Below are positions 48,678 through 57,300 of a DNA stretch of 64,000 bases, piece after piece. Under the pieces are notes generated by a model. The model did no database searches. It was not told the DNA's origin and worked only from the letters and a program-made list of their open reading frames with translations. This DNA is from Streptomyces sp. NBC_00539. Lineage in GTDB: Bacteria > Actinomycetota > Actinomycetes > Streptomycetales > Streptomycetaceae. Each line of letters opens with the position of its first letter. Position 1 is the first letter of the stretch. The DNA is taken from NCBI RefSeq assembly GCF_036346105.1, contig NZ_CP107811.1:4158501-4222500 (forward strand), read 5' to 3'. The position numbers and the translations under genes are program-made.

Positions 48678-51520
48678 CGGAGGGTCCCCTTACTGATGTC
48701 GAAGCGCTGGTACTGGTAGCCACTGTACTGGAGCCCGTTTCGGTCGCCCTTGACGACGACGTATTCCAGATTCCCGTCGTCGAAGGCGTCTTCCAGTGCC
48801 TTCGCGAGCTTCCGCTCGCTCGGGATCTTCTTACCGCGCTCCTTCATTTCGCGGATGATGTCGAAGAAGTACTCCTGGGAGCCTTGTGAAACCCTGCGTC
48901 CGTCGGGGAGGTTTCGGCCGCCGAGCTTGGTGTCGACACTGCTCTTCGCTTCGACCACGACGTAACGACCGTCCGCGGTGCGCCACACCTGGTCGAACTG
49001 GTCATTTCCGTTCTTGGGGCCGTGCAGCGTTTCCTTCGTGGACCCGGCGTAGTGCTCAGCGATGTAATGGTGCTCTGCGACGTACTCGCCGTAGGCGCCA
49101 GTCTCTTCGATCATCGACTTGTGGTAGTGACGGTACGCCTCGCGACCCTCCGCCAGGTCGTGCGCGGTGTCCTCCGTGCCGTGAAGCGCGTGGTTGGCGT
49201 CCGCTTCCTTTTTGAACGTATCGGCGAGCTGATCCGCCCATACTGAATAGAAGCGCTTCCGGGTGGCTTCCTTCAGCCCGTCAAGACGTGCGGGATCGGT
49301 GATCGAACCCGGAGTCTCGTGCACGTACTTCGGGTCGAGGTAGTGAGGTGTAGGCGGTTCGGGAGCGTCCTTCGCACGAATCCAGGGAGAATTTTCGTCC
49401 GCCCTGGTGAGCTGCGGTGGCGTGGAACCGCTCTCGTCTACGAAATCGAGGTTCTTCCGATTTCCGTTGTTCTTGTAGTAGTCGTCGAAATAACCCGGTT
49501 CCTCGTTGGCCCGGTACACCTGGATCTCTTCGACCTGGGCCTCTGTCAGGTGCGGCCCGTAGGGGTTGTCGCCGTCCTGCATGAAGCTGGGCCGCTCCAC
49601 CGGCTCCCGGGTGACCGGGCTGTTGCCGGCTGTCCCGTCGCCCGCACGCGCAGCGTCGTCCAGGCCGCCCCCGCCCGGGGTGTCCGGGAGGTGGGTGCCG
49701 CCCCCGCCGGGGGTGTCCGGGAGGTGGGAGCCGCCCGTGCCGGGGGTGTCCGGGAGGTGGGTGCCGCCGGTGCCCGGGCCGTCGGGGTGGGGGCCGCCGG
49801 TCGAGGGGCCGTCGGGGTGGCCGCCGGTGCCCGGGCCGTCGGGGTGGGGGCCGCCCGTGGAGGGGGTGTGCGTCGGGTGGGAGGTGCCGCCGCCGGGGGT
49901 GGTGTCGAGGTCGTTGCGCGGCATGCCGTCCGGGGCGTGGCCGCCGGGGGTGTGGTCGCCCGCGTGGCCGGTCGGGGTGTGGTCGCCCACGTGGACGGGG
50001 TCGGACATGTCGGAGCCGAGGCGGATCATGTCGTCGCCGCCGCGGGCGCCGGCGCCCACCAGGACGGGGGTTTCCACCTTGGGGGCGTGGGCCGTGGCCG
50101 GGGTCTTCTCGGCCTTGGCGTCGTCGGCGTGCTGGTAGAGGCTGCCGTCTTCCTTGTAGAGGTGGCCCTCGGGGTCCATGTACTTCGCGGGGCTGTCGTC
50201 GAAGGGCAGCTTGACCGTGCCCGGCGGCAGGGTGGCGGTGCCCTCGGGGAGCTTGATGCCCCCGTCCGGGAGCTTGATCGCACCCTCCGGGACCGCGGTG
50301 CCCGAGGGGAGGTGAATCGTTCCGTCCGGCAGCATCGTCGAGCCGTCGGGCAGCGCGAACGCACCGTCGGAGATCTTGGGGATCTCGACCTTGCCGATGC
50401 CCCGCAGGCCGGCCATCACATCGCCGATCTTCGACAGGCCCGCGCCCGCGCCCTTGAACACGTACGTCATCGGGTCGATGGCCCGCCCGGCCTTGCCCGC
50501 GAACGACAGCGCCTTCGCCGCCACGCCCGCCTTGCCCGCGCCCGAGGCGGCCGCGCCGGCGCCGTCGGTGAAGATCGCGGTGACCACGTTGAAGGTGACC
50601 GCGCCCGCCGCCCGCGACGGGTTCTCGCTCCACTGGTCCCACGCCAGCAGCGCCTTGCCCGTCTCCTTCATCGCCGTACGCGAATCACGCAGCCAGGACG
50701 GGAGGTACTTGCCCGGCATCGCCATGTACGCCGAACCGACGCCCGGGATGATGGCGATGGACACACCGGTGGCGAGCTTCGCCAGCCCGGTCCACGCCTG
50801 CTTCGTGGCGTCCCAGCCGTCGAAGCCGACCAGCGTGCCCAGGCCCTTGATGGTGCCCCACACGCCGTCGACGATGACGCCCTTGCCGAAGTCGTAGGCG
50901 TGCTCCCACACCTGCCACCACGGCACCGACTCCTGGACGGCGTCACCCCACGGCAGCGACTTCGAGTGCTTGAGCGCCTCCGCGTCGTAGCCGTACATGT
51001 TCGGGCCGTGCGAGCCGTCGTCGAGCTTGAGCGGCACCCCGCACACCAGCGCCACGATCTTGTTGTACGCCGTGGTCTCCGCGGCCTGGAACTGCGACCA
51101 CACCTCGGCGATCTCGTTGCGCCGGTCGAGGTTCTCATCGATGAGATCCCCGTCCTCGGTCCACTTGTCGTCGTGCGAGACCTTCGACTTGAACGACGCC
51201 GCCTCCGCCTTGAGCGTCTCCAGCTTCTTCACCAGCGGGCGGATCTCGTTCGCGTACGTCCCCAGCGCGCCCGCGATGGTGCACATGTCGGAGGAGAACG
51301 ACAAGGTGGTGTCCACCACCGGCTTCGTCACCGCGAAGAGCTGCTCGGCCTCGGGCGCCTTGTAGTACGCGGACATCCCGCCGAAGGTGGTGTGCACCGA
51401 CGAGCCGGCGTTCGCGAGCGCGCCGCCGTCCCCCGACAGCGCCTTGACCTTCTCGTCCAGCACCGCGAGTTCACCGGTGAACACCGGGACCTCGGCGGGG
51501 TTGACCGGATCGTTGCTCAC
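48674..51520 (-). CDS. Putative type VII-secreted polymorphic toxin with PD-(D/E)XK nuclease C-terminus
   Basis: 948 residues. Residues about 1-110 form a WXG/LXG-like helical start (GELAVLDEKVKALSGDGG, then SSDMCTIAGALGTYANEIRP). Residues about 195-260 hold hydrophobic, glycine-rich helices (GVIVDGVWGTIKGLGTLVGF). Residues about 392-440 are seven LP(D/E)G heptads. Residues about 505-610 are His/Pro/Gly/Thr repeats. The C-terminal 250 residues are the likely toxin: NDQFDQVWRTADGRYVVVEA then K, i.e. the D...ExK core of the restriction-endonuclease fold (about 838-862), with QGSQEYFFDIIREMKERGKK after it. The downstream Imm49 gene overlaps by 4 bp and an upstream small ESX-type gene also overlaps by 4 bp. 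GTG at 51520. Confidence 0.8.
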   Translation of the reverse strand: MSNDPVNPAEVPVFTGELAVLDEKVKALSGDGGALANAGSSVHTTFGGMSAYYKAPEAEQLFAVTKPVVDTTLSFSSDMCTIAGALGTYANEIRPLVKKLETLKAEAASFKSKVSHDDKWTEDGDLIDENLDRRNEIAEVWSQFQAAETTAYNKIVALVCGVPLKLDDGSHGPNMYGYDAEALKHSKSLPWGDAVQESVPWWQVWEHAYDFGKGVIVDGVWGTIKGLGTLVGFDGWDATKQAWTGLAKLATGVSIAIIPGVGSAYMAMPGKYLPSWLRDSRTAMKETGKALLAWDQWSENPSRAAGAVTFNVVTAIFTDGAGAAASGAGKAGVAAKALSFAGKAGRAIDPMTYVFKGAGAGLSKIGDVMAGLRGIGKVEIPKISDGAFALPDGSTMLPDGTIHLPSGTAVPEGAIKLPDGGIKLPEGTATLPPGTVKLPFDDSPAKYMDPEGHLYKEDGSLYQHADDAKAEKTPATAHAPKVETPVLVGAGARGGDDMIRLGSDMSDPVHVGDHTPTGHAGDHTPGGHAPDGMPRNDLDTTPGGGTSHPTHTPSTGGPHPDGPGTGGHPDGPSTGGPHPDGPGTGGTHLPDTPGTGGSHLPDTPGGGGTHLPDTPGGGGLDDAARAGDGTAGNSPVTREPVERPSFMQDGDNPYGPHLTEAQVEEIQVYRANEEPGYFDDYYKNNGNRKNLDFVDESGSTPPQLTRADENSPWIRAKDAPEPPTPHYLDPKYVHETPGSITDPARLDGLKEATRKRFYSVWADQLADTFKKEADANHALHGTEDTAHDLAEGREAYRHYHKSMIEETGAYGEYVAEHHYIAEHYAGSTKETLHGPKNGNDQFDQVWRTADGRYVVVEAKSSVDTKLGGRNLPDGRRVSQGSQEYFFDIIREMKERGKKIPSERKLAKALEDAFDDGNLEYVVVKGDRNGLQYSGYQYQRFDISKGTLR
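49640..49990 (-). repeat. Low-complexity His/Pro/Gly/Thr repeat region of the toxin
   Basis: Short units, PDGPGTGG, HPDGPSTGG and LPDTPGGGGTH, recur about ten times. They are coded by near-identical GC-rich blocks around CCGTCGGGGTGGGGGCCGCC and GTGTCCGGGAGGTGGG. This looks like a flexible linker before the toxin domain and a region prone to slippage. Confidence 0.8.
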
Positions 51521-51957
51521 TTCGCGCCCCCCGTGGCGTCCCGCAGCTCATCCAGCCGCACGTTCTTCGCCGCGTCCTGGGCGTGCTTGGCCGCGTCCAG
51601 GTCACCCTCGATGTACTCGTTCGTCGCCTTCGCCGCACCCAGCACCGCGGCCTGGATCCGGTCCACCATCGCCTTCACGTCCGGCTGGCGCTTCTCCAAG
51701 TACTGCGACAGCGCGGCACCCACCGGCCCCGTCGTGCCCCGGTGCGACAACGCCACCTGCCCCGTCGCCACCGGCCCCTGCCGCGCCGCGTTCGGCACCG
51801 TCGCCGCCGAACCCGGCACCGCCGTGCCCGCCGCGTACGCGGCCTCCGACATGTGCGTCATCAGCGCGTTCAGCGCCTTCTCCAGCTCGCCCGCCCGCTC
51901 ACCGGTGAGCTTGAGCTGGCTCTGCACACCCTGCGGCTTGATGTCCCACGCCGTCAT
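51517..51957 (-). CDS. Small ESX-type helical protein (DUF6507-like)
   Basis: 146 residues. MTAWDIKPQGVQSQLKLTGE and the pair of long helices that follow resemble the DUF6507 proteins found beside type VII toxins in Streptomyces; I give that name from memory. ALSQYLEKRQPDVKAMVDRI and AAVLGAAKATNEYIEGDLDA form the second half, with the WXG-like two-helix layout. It probably acts as a partner or chaperone for secretion of the downstream toxin. Its stop overlaps the toxin start by 4 bp; 25 bp separate it from the preceding gene. Confidence 0.6.
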   Translation of the reverse strand: MTAWDIKPQGVQSQLKLTGERAGELEKALNALMTHMSEAAYAAGTAVPGSAATVPNAARQGPVATGQVALSHRGTTGPVGAALSQYLEKRQPDVKAMVDRIQAAVLGAAKATNEYIEGDLDAAKHAQDAAKNVRLDELRDATGGAK

Positions 51958-51982
51958 ACGTCCCCCGAAAAACCGTTTCTGC

Positions 51983-52297
51983 TCAGCCGATGTTGTCGAC
52001 CGCGGCCTTCGCCCGCGCGATCGTCTGCTGCGCCGTCGCGTCGTTCTTCTCCAGCGTCGACTTCAACAGGTGGATGATGTTCTTCACCTCTTGCGACGCG
52101 TTCTTCCAGCGCAGTTCCTTGCCGTGGTACTCATCCGCCACGCCATCGGCCGCGAAGTCCGACATCGCCGCCTTCACCTGCGCGTCGCGAGCCGCGATCA
52201 CCTGCTCCAGCTGCCCGATCACGACCTGGATGTTGCCCTGCGCCTCGGTCGAGGCACCCGTGTCATACGAACGACGGTCCGTGCCACCGGCCATCAC
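51983..52297 (-). CDS. ESAT-6-like small protein (pore-forming ESAT-6 family)
   Basis: 104 residues. AGGTDRRSYDTGASTEAQGN then two helices, IQVVIGQLEQVIAARDAQVK and NASQEVKNIIHLLKSTLEKN, with a turn around ADEYHGKELRWKN, where a W occupies the turn region. I recognise the MAGGTDRRSYDT start as that of small ESAT-6-like proteins in Streptomyces. GTG at 52297 has GGGGAG 6 bases upstream; ATG at 52294 is also possible. Likely an ESX substrate forming a heterodimer with the next gene's product (39 bp upstream). Confidence 0.7.
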   Translation of the reverse strand: MMAGGTDRRSYDTGASTEAQGNIQVVIGQLEQVIAARDAQVKAAMSDFAADGVADEYHGKELRWKNASQEVKNIIHLLKSTLEKNDATAQQTIARAKAAVDNIG

Positions 52298-52336
52298 ACA
52301 TCACACTCCCCGTGTGGTTGAAGAGACTTGCAACGT

Positions 52337-52669
52337 TCAGCGGCCGGCGAAGCGGGCCGCGTCGAAGTTCGCCGCCGACATCTGCTGCCGCGCGTTGTCA
52401 CCCTGCTCGTGGTCACCGGTGCCGAAGGCCTGCTCCATACCCGACTGACCGCCCAGGATCGCCGACAGAGCCGCGTTCAGCTCCTTCGTGATCCCGTCCG
52501 AGTGCTCCTTGAACGAGTCGAACGCGACCTTGCCCTGACCGTTGAACTTGCCCTCCAACGGATGCGCCGCCGTGATCAACTGCTGGATCAGCGTTCCCAG
52601 ATCCGTACTCGAGTTCCGCGACCCCGACATCAGGTTCGTCAGAACCTGCGTCCCCATGTCGAACTTCAT
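52337..52669 (-). CDS. WXG100-like small secreted protein
   Basis: 110 residues, two predicted helices around GKFNGQGKVAFDSFKEHSDG; the usual WXG turn is replaced by F/N-G. The start MKFDMGTQVLTNLMSGSRNS and the tail QQMSAANFDAARFAGR are typical of Streptomyces ESX small proteins. The ATG at 52669 heads a likely operon of five genes running to Imm49. A 141-bp gap with an AT-rich core (about 52690-52750) separates it from the DUF6177-like gene, so it may have its own promoter. Confidence 0.72.
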   Translation of the reverse strand: MKFDMGTQVLTNLMSGSRNSSTDLGTLIQQLITAAHPLEGKFNGQGKVAFDSFKEHSDGITKELNAALSAILGGQSGMEQAFGTGDHEQGDNARQQMSAANFDAARFAGR

Positions 52670-52810
52670 CCCACACCCCCATCACCAGAGAACGACCGTA
52701 AGTATGGCCAATTCTGCCAACCTACATCGCTTTCGCAACCAGCTACCGGCAGCTGTGACCAAAGCCGGACATCGCATCGGCCGTCCCCACCGGCATGCCA
52801 AAAGGCTCCC

Positions 52811-54229
52811 TCACGCGCCCTTCAGATGCCTCATCAGCAGCTCGAAGTCCGCCCATCCGGCCAGGTCGGAGGGGTCTCCCGGCAGCGGGTAGTACAGCGC
52901 CGGCCGGCTCTTGGGACCCAGCGCCAACGGCCGCTGCGCCAGCGGGGTGTTGCGGGCCCGGTCGCCCGGCATCGCGCGGACCTCCTCCGCACCCAGGACG
53001 AAGGCCACCGGCACGCCCGGTCCCTCGAAGCGCGGCGGCACCGCCAGGTCGCGGCGGGCCTTGCGCAGCTGTACGAGCATCGACTGGAGGCCGTGGCGGG
53101 TGGCGAGCACCTCGGCGGTCCGGGTCAGGGCGTCCACCGGGGGCTCCTCGTCCGCGCCGTAGCCGAACGCGAGGGTGACCTCCTCCTCGACGCCCGCCTT
53201 CGTGCGCCGGACCCGCACCGTGGCGACGCCCGGGCGCTCCGGCCCGCCGACCACCACGAACCAGGTCGGCTCCGGCGCCCGCGCGTACGCGACGTCGGTC
53301 AGCCGGGCCGGGGACCACGGCAGGTTGGCCGGCTCCGCGGTGCCCCACCCGGCCGGCGGCCCGCCGGTCAGCTCCCGCCACACCGCCTCCAGGGCGCCCC
53401 CAAGGACGAGCCGTTCATCGGCGGGGTGGACCGCGCGGAAGGTGACGGCCAGCTGCCGTTCCCCGGTCGCGGAGACCTCCCGGAACGCGGCCGCCACCGG
53501 GGTACGGGGGTCCTCGGCGGTCGCGTCCAGCGCCTCGACCGGGGCGAACAGCCCGCTCTGCCAGCGCAGTACGGCCCCGGTGAGGCCGTCGTAGTAGCCG
53601 TCCCGCTCGTCCTGCACCACCCAGCGCGAGGGCCAGCCGCTCAGGTTTTCCCGGACGGCGGGGGAGAGGGTGGTGCCCGGCGGGGTGACGATCTGCAGCC
53701 CGAGCTCGGCTTCGGCGGCGGCCCGGAAGGCGTCGGAGAGCCAGGCGGTCATGGCCACCACCGGGCGGTCCTGGATGACGACGGCCACCCGGTCGGTGAG
53801 CACGTCGACGGCGGGCTGCGCGGCGGCCGGCTCCGGCGCCACGCCCACCCCCTCGGTCCGCACCACACCCAGCGCGCGCCCCGGCTCGCGGGGCCATGCG
53901 GAGCCCCCCGCCAGGGCGGCCAGCCGGGCCGCGAAGGTGCCCGCCAGCCGGGCGGCGTCCTCGACGCCGGTGGTGGCGCGGGCCTCCGTCCACCAGAAGG
54001 GGACCGGCGGGGCGGTGGCTCCGAGCAGCCGCTCGGCCTCCCCCTCGACCTGCACCAGCAGCGGCGCCTCGATGGAGACGAGCGGGCGGCCCTGCTCGTC
54101 GCACAGCTGCACCACGGCCCGCTCGGCGGCCGCGTTCACCAGCTTGTCGGGGCCCCCGGAGAGCAGTCCGGCGAGCACGGTCCACGGGTCGGGCATCCGC
54201 TCGGTGAGGGCGACGACGTCCTTGGTCAT
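52811..54229 (-). CDS. DUF6177-like ESX-associated protein
   Basis: 472 residues, no catalytic motif that I recognise. It starts MTKDVVALTERMPDPWTVLA and contains RVAVVIQDRPVVAMTAWLSD, LQIVTPPGTTLSPAVRENLS, WVVQDERDGYYDGLTGAVLR and a C-terminus DLAGWADFELLMRHLKGA. I recall this as the DUF6177 family that travels with Streptomyces ESX genes, possibly in the place of an EspG-like chaperone or EccE-like component; that role is a guess. It lies between eccC and the small WXG genes. A tandem repeat fills the 159-bp gap before it. Confidence 0.6.
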   Translation of the reverse strand: MTKDVVALTERMPDPWTVLAGLLSGGPDKLVNAAAERAVVQLCDEQGRPLVSIEAPLLVQVEGEAERLLGATAPPVPFWWTEARATTGVEDAARLAGTFAARLAALAGGSAWPREPGRALGVVRTEGVGVAPEPAAAQPAVDVLTDRVAVVIQDRPVVAMTAWLSDAFRAAAEAELGLQIVTPPGTTLSPAVRENLSGWPSRWVVQDERDGYYDGLTGAVLRWQSGLFAPVEALDATAEDPRTPVAAAFREVSATGERQLAVTFRAVHPADERLVLGGALEAVWRELTGGPPAGWGTAEPANLPWSPARLTDVAYARAPEPTWFVVVGGPERPGVATVRVRRTKAGVEEEVTLAFGYGADEEPPVDALTRTAEVLATRHGLQSMLVQLRKARRDLAVPPRFEGPGVPVAFVLGAEEVRAMPGDRARNTPLAQRPLALGPKSRPALYYPLPGDPSDLAGWADFELLMRHLKGA

Positions 54230-54294
54230 GTGCTGGTCAGATCCTTCGGTCGAAGTGCATGCGGGAAACGGGCGCGGGTCCGGCGCTCACCCGC

Positions 54295-54397
54295 GGCCGG
54301 CCTTACGCGGTCCACCCGGGGCCGGCCGTTCGCGGTCCACCCCGGGGCCGGCCTTACGCGGTCCACCCCGCGGCCGGCCGTTCGCGGGTCACCCGCG
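54295..54397. repeat. Four tandem 25-26-bp repeats over the eccC stop codon
   Basis: Units starting GGCCGGCC at 54295, 54320, 54346 and 54372 read GGCCGGCC(TTAC or GTTC)GCGGTCCACCC. The TTAC and GTTC variants alternate (A-B-A-B), so the array probably arose by duplicating a pair. The eccC stop (54389-54391) is inside the fourth unit. Confidence 0.88.
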
Positions 54398-57300
54398 CCC
54401 GTACACGGTCTGGATCAGGCGGCTCGACTGGCCCCGGCGGACCAGCACCCCCCGCCCGGCGGGCTGCTGCGAGGCGTAGACCCCGGGCAGCAGCTGGCCC
54501 TCGCTGCGGTCGCCCGCCATGACCAGGGCCGAAGCGCCCGACTCGCGCAGCCCCTGCACCAACGGCTCGTACATGCCCCGCGAGGCACCGGCGACCCGGC
54601 GGGTCAGGACGAAGTGCAGGCCGATGTCCGCGGCCGAGGGCACATACGGCAGGAAGGGCGCCAGCGGCGACTGCCCGGCCGTGGTGAGTACGTCGTAGTC
54701 GTCGACGAGTACGACGATCCGCGGGCCGCCGCCCCAGCTGCCCGGCTCCAGGTCCTCCAGCGGCGCGGTGTCGTCGGGCATCCGCCGCTCCAGCTCGGTG
54801 GCGATGCCGGCGGACAGCCCGGCGCACAGCTTCGCGTTGTACGCGTAGCCGCCGTTGAACTCCTCCGGGACCACCCCGCGCAGCCCGCGGCGCGGGTCCA
54901 TGACGGCGAAGACCAGCTCTTCCTCGCCGTAGCGTTCGATCAACCCGCCCGCGATCGTCGCCAGCAGGTTCGTCTTCCCGCACTCGCTGTCGCCCAGGAC
55001 CAGCAGGTGCTGGTCGTGCACGAACAGGTCCACCAGGACCGGTGCGAGCGCCTGCTGGTCCAAGCCGATCGGCACCCGCTTCGGCTCGGCGGCGGGACCG
55101 GGCAGCAGGTGCGGCTCCAGCACGTGCGGCAGCACGCGTACCGGCTGGGCGGTCTCCCCGCTCCAGGTGGCGCGCACCGTACGGGCCGTGCGCTCCAGTA
55201 CGGCGCCCAGCTCCGAGGGGTCGGCCAGCCCGTCCGTCCGGGGCAGCGCGACCTGTGCGAAGAGCTTCTGGTCGGTCAGGACGCGGCCGGGTTCGTCCGG
55301 CGAGAGCGTCTCGGCCAGCTTGCGGTCGACGCTGGACTCGCTGGGGTCGTTCAGCCGCAGCTCCACCCGCGTGCCGAAGTTCGACTGGGTGGCGATCCGC
55401 ACGTCGTTCCAGCGCAGCATGCCGGCGACGACGTGGATGCCGTACCCGCTGCCGCGCTTGAGGATGTCGACGACCGCGTCGTCCAGGCTCTCGAAGTCGT
55501 CGCGCAGCGCGCCGAAGCCGTCGATGACCAGGACGATCTCGGCGGAGGCGAGCTGCGGCAGCCGGCCCGCCGCGTGCAGGGTGCGCAGCTGCTCGACGGA
55601 GTCGATGCCGTGCTCGCGGAACAGTTCCTCGCGGGCGGCGAGCATCGTGCGTACTTCCTCCACGGTCCGCGCCGCCCGCTCGCGGTCCGCCCGGCTGGCG
55701 ATCCCCCCGACGTGCGGCAGCCCGGCGAGGGCCTGGAGCCCGCCGCCGACCAGGTCGAGGCCGTACACGCCGACTTCCTGCGGGGTGTGGGTCAGCGCGA
55801 GCGAGAGGACCAGGGTGCGCAGCAGGGTCGTCTTGCCGGACTGCGGCCCGCCGATGACGGCGGCGTGGCCGCCCGCGACCGTGAGGTCGAGGTACCACTC
55901 GCCCTGCCACTGCTTCGTCGGGTCGTCCAGCACGCCGAGCGGCACCGCGAGCCGCCCGCGCCGCCTGGCGAGCTGCATTCCGCGCGGGCCCACGTCCAGC
56001 GGGCCCGCGACCGTGTCCAGCGCGATCGCGCCGGGCAGCGGGGGCAGCCAGATCCGCCGCACCGGTGCGGCGGCCTGCTCCAGCTGGCCGACGATGATCC
56101 CCAGCTCGGTCGGACCGGTCTCGCGGCGCCGCGCGGTGGGCTCCTGCCCCTGCGCGCCCTCCGGCCTGGCCGGGCTGTTGAACGCCTCGTACGGGAGGGC
56201 CAGCGGCCCGGTGTCCTGCTCGTCGGCGCGCTCGACGGGGCCCCGGTAGGCGCCGGAGACGTAGCTCGCCTTGAAGCGTTCGTAGTGGCTGGTGTCCACC
56301 TTGAGGTAGCCGAAGCCGGGCAGCGGCGGGAGGTGGAAGGCGTCCGTGGTGTCCAGGACCGTGCGGGACTCGTCGGCGGAGAACGTGCGCAGCCCCAGCC
56401 GGTAGGAGAGGTAGGTGTCCAGGCCCTTGAGCTTGCCGCCCTCGATCCGCTGGCTGGAGAGCAGCAGGTGCACGCCGATGGAGCGGCCGATCCGCCCGAT
56501 GGACAGGAACAGGTCGATGAAGTCCGGTTTGGCGGTGAGGAGTTCGCCGAACTCGTCGATGACGACGAACAGGTGCGGCAGCGGCTCCAGATCGGGCCGG
56601 CGTTCGGCGCGCAGCGCGTTGTAGTCGCCGATGTCGGCGATGTTGCCCGCGTCCTTGAGCACCTGCTGGCGGCGCTTGACCTCGCCGGCGAGCGAGGCGT
56701 GCACGCGCTCGACCAGACCGGCCTGGTTCTCCAGGTTGGTGATGACACCGGCGACGTGCGGCAGACCGGCGAACGGCGCGAACGTCGCACCGCCCTTGTA
56801 GTCCACGAGGACCAGCGCGAGGTCCTCCGGCGGATGGGTCGCCACCAGCGCGAGGACGAGGGTGCGCAGCAGCTCCGACTTGCCGGAACCGGTCGCGCCG
56901 ACGCACAGGCCGTGCGGGCCCATGCCCAGCTCGGAGGACTCCTTCAAGTCCAGCAGCACCGGCTCGTGGGAGTCGCTGATGCCGATGGGCACGCGCAGGA
57001 AGGCCCGCTCCCCGCGCGGCGCCCACAGGCCGTTGACGTCGAGCTGGGCCACGTCCGCGATGCCCAGCAGGTTCGCGAAGTCGACGGGGCCCGACAGGGG
57101 GGCGTCGATCAGCGACTCGGCGGACAGGCGCAGCGGCGCGAGCATCCGGGCCAGGCCCTCGGCGAAGGGGGCGCCGACCTCGTCCACCGTTCCGTGGGCG
57201 CTGACCGGTTCCCCGTCGCGCAGGTCCTCTATGAGCACCCGGTCGCCCTCGACGGTGATCCGTACGCCGACCTGGCCCGGCTCCTGGATGCGCTGGTCGA

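Noticed and set aside
54295..54397. Four short repeats considered as a CRISPR or iteron origin
   Set aside because: Units abut with no spacers, there are no cas or rep genes nearby, and they overlap a stop codon.
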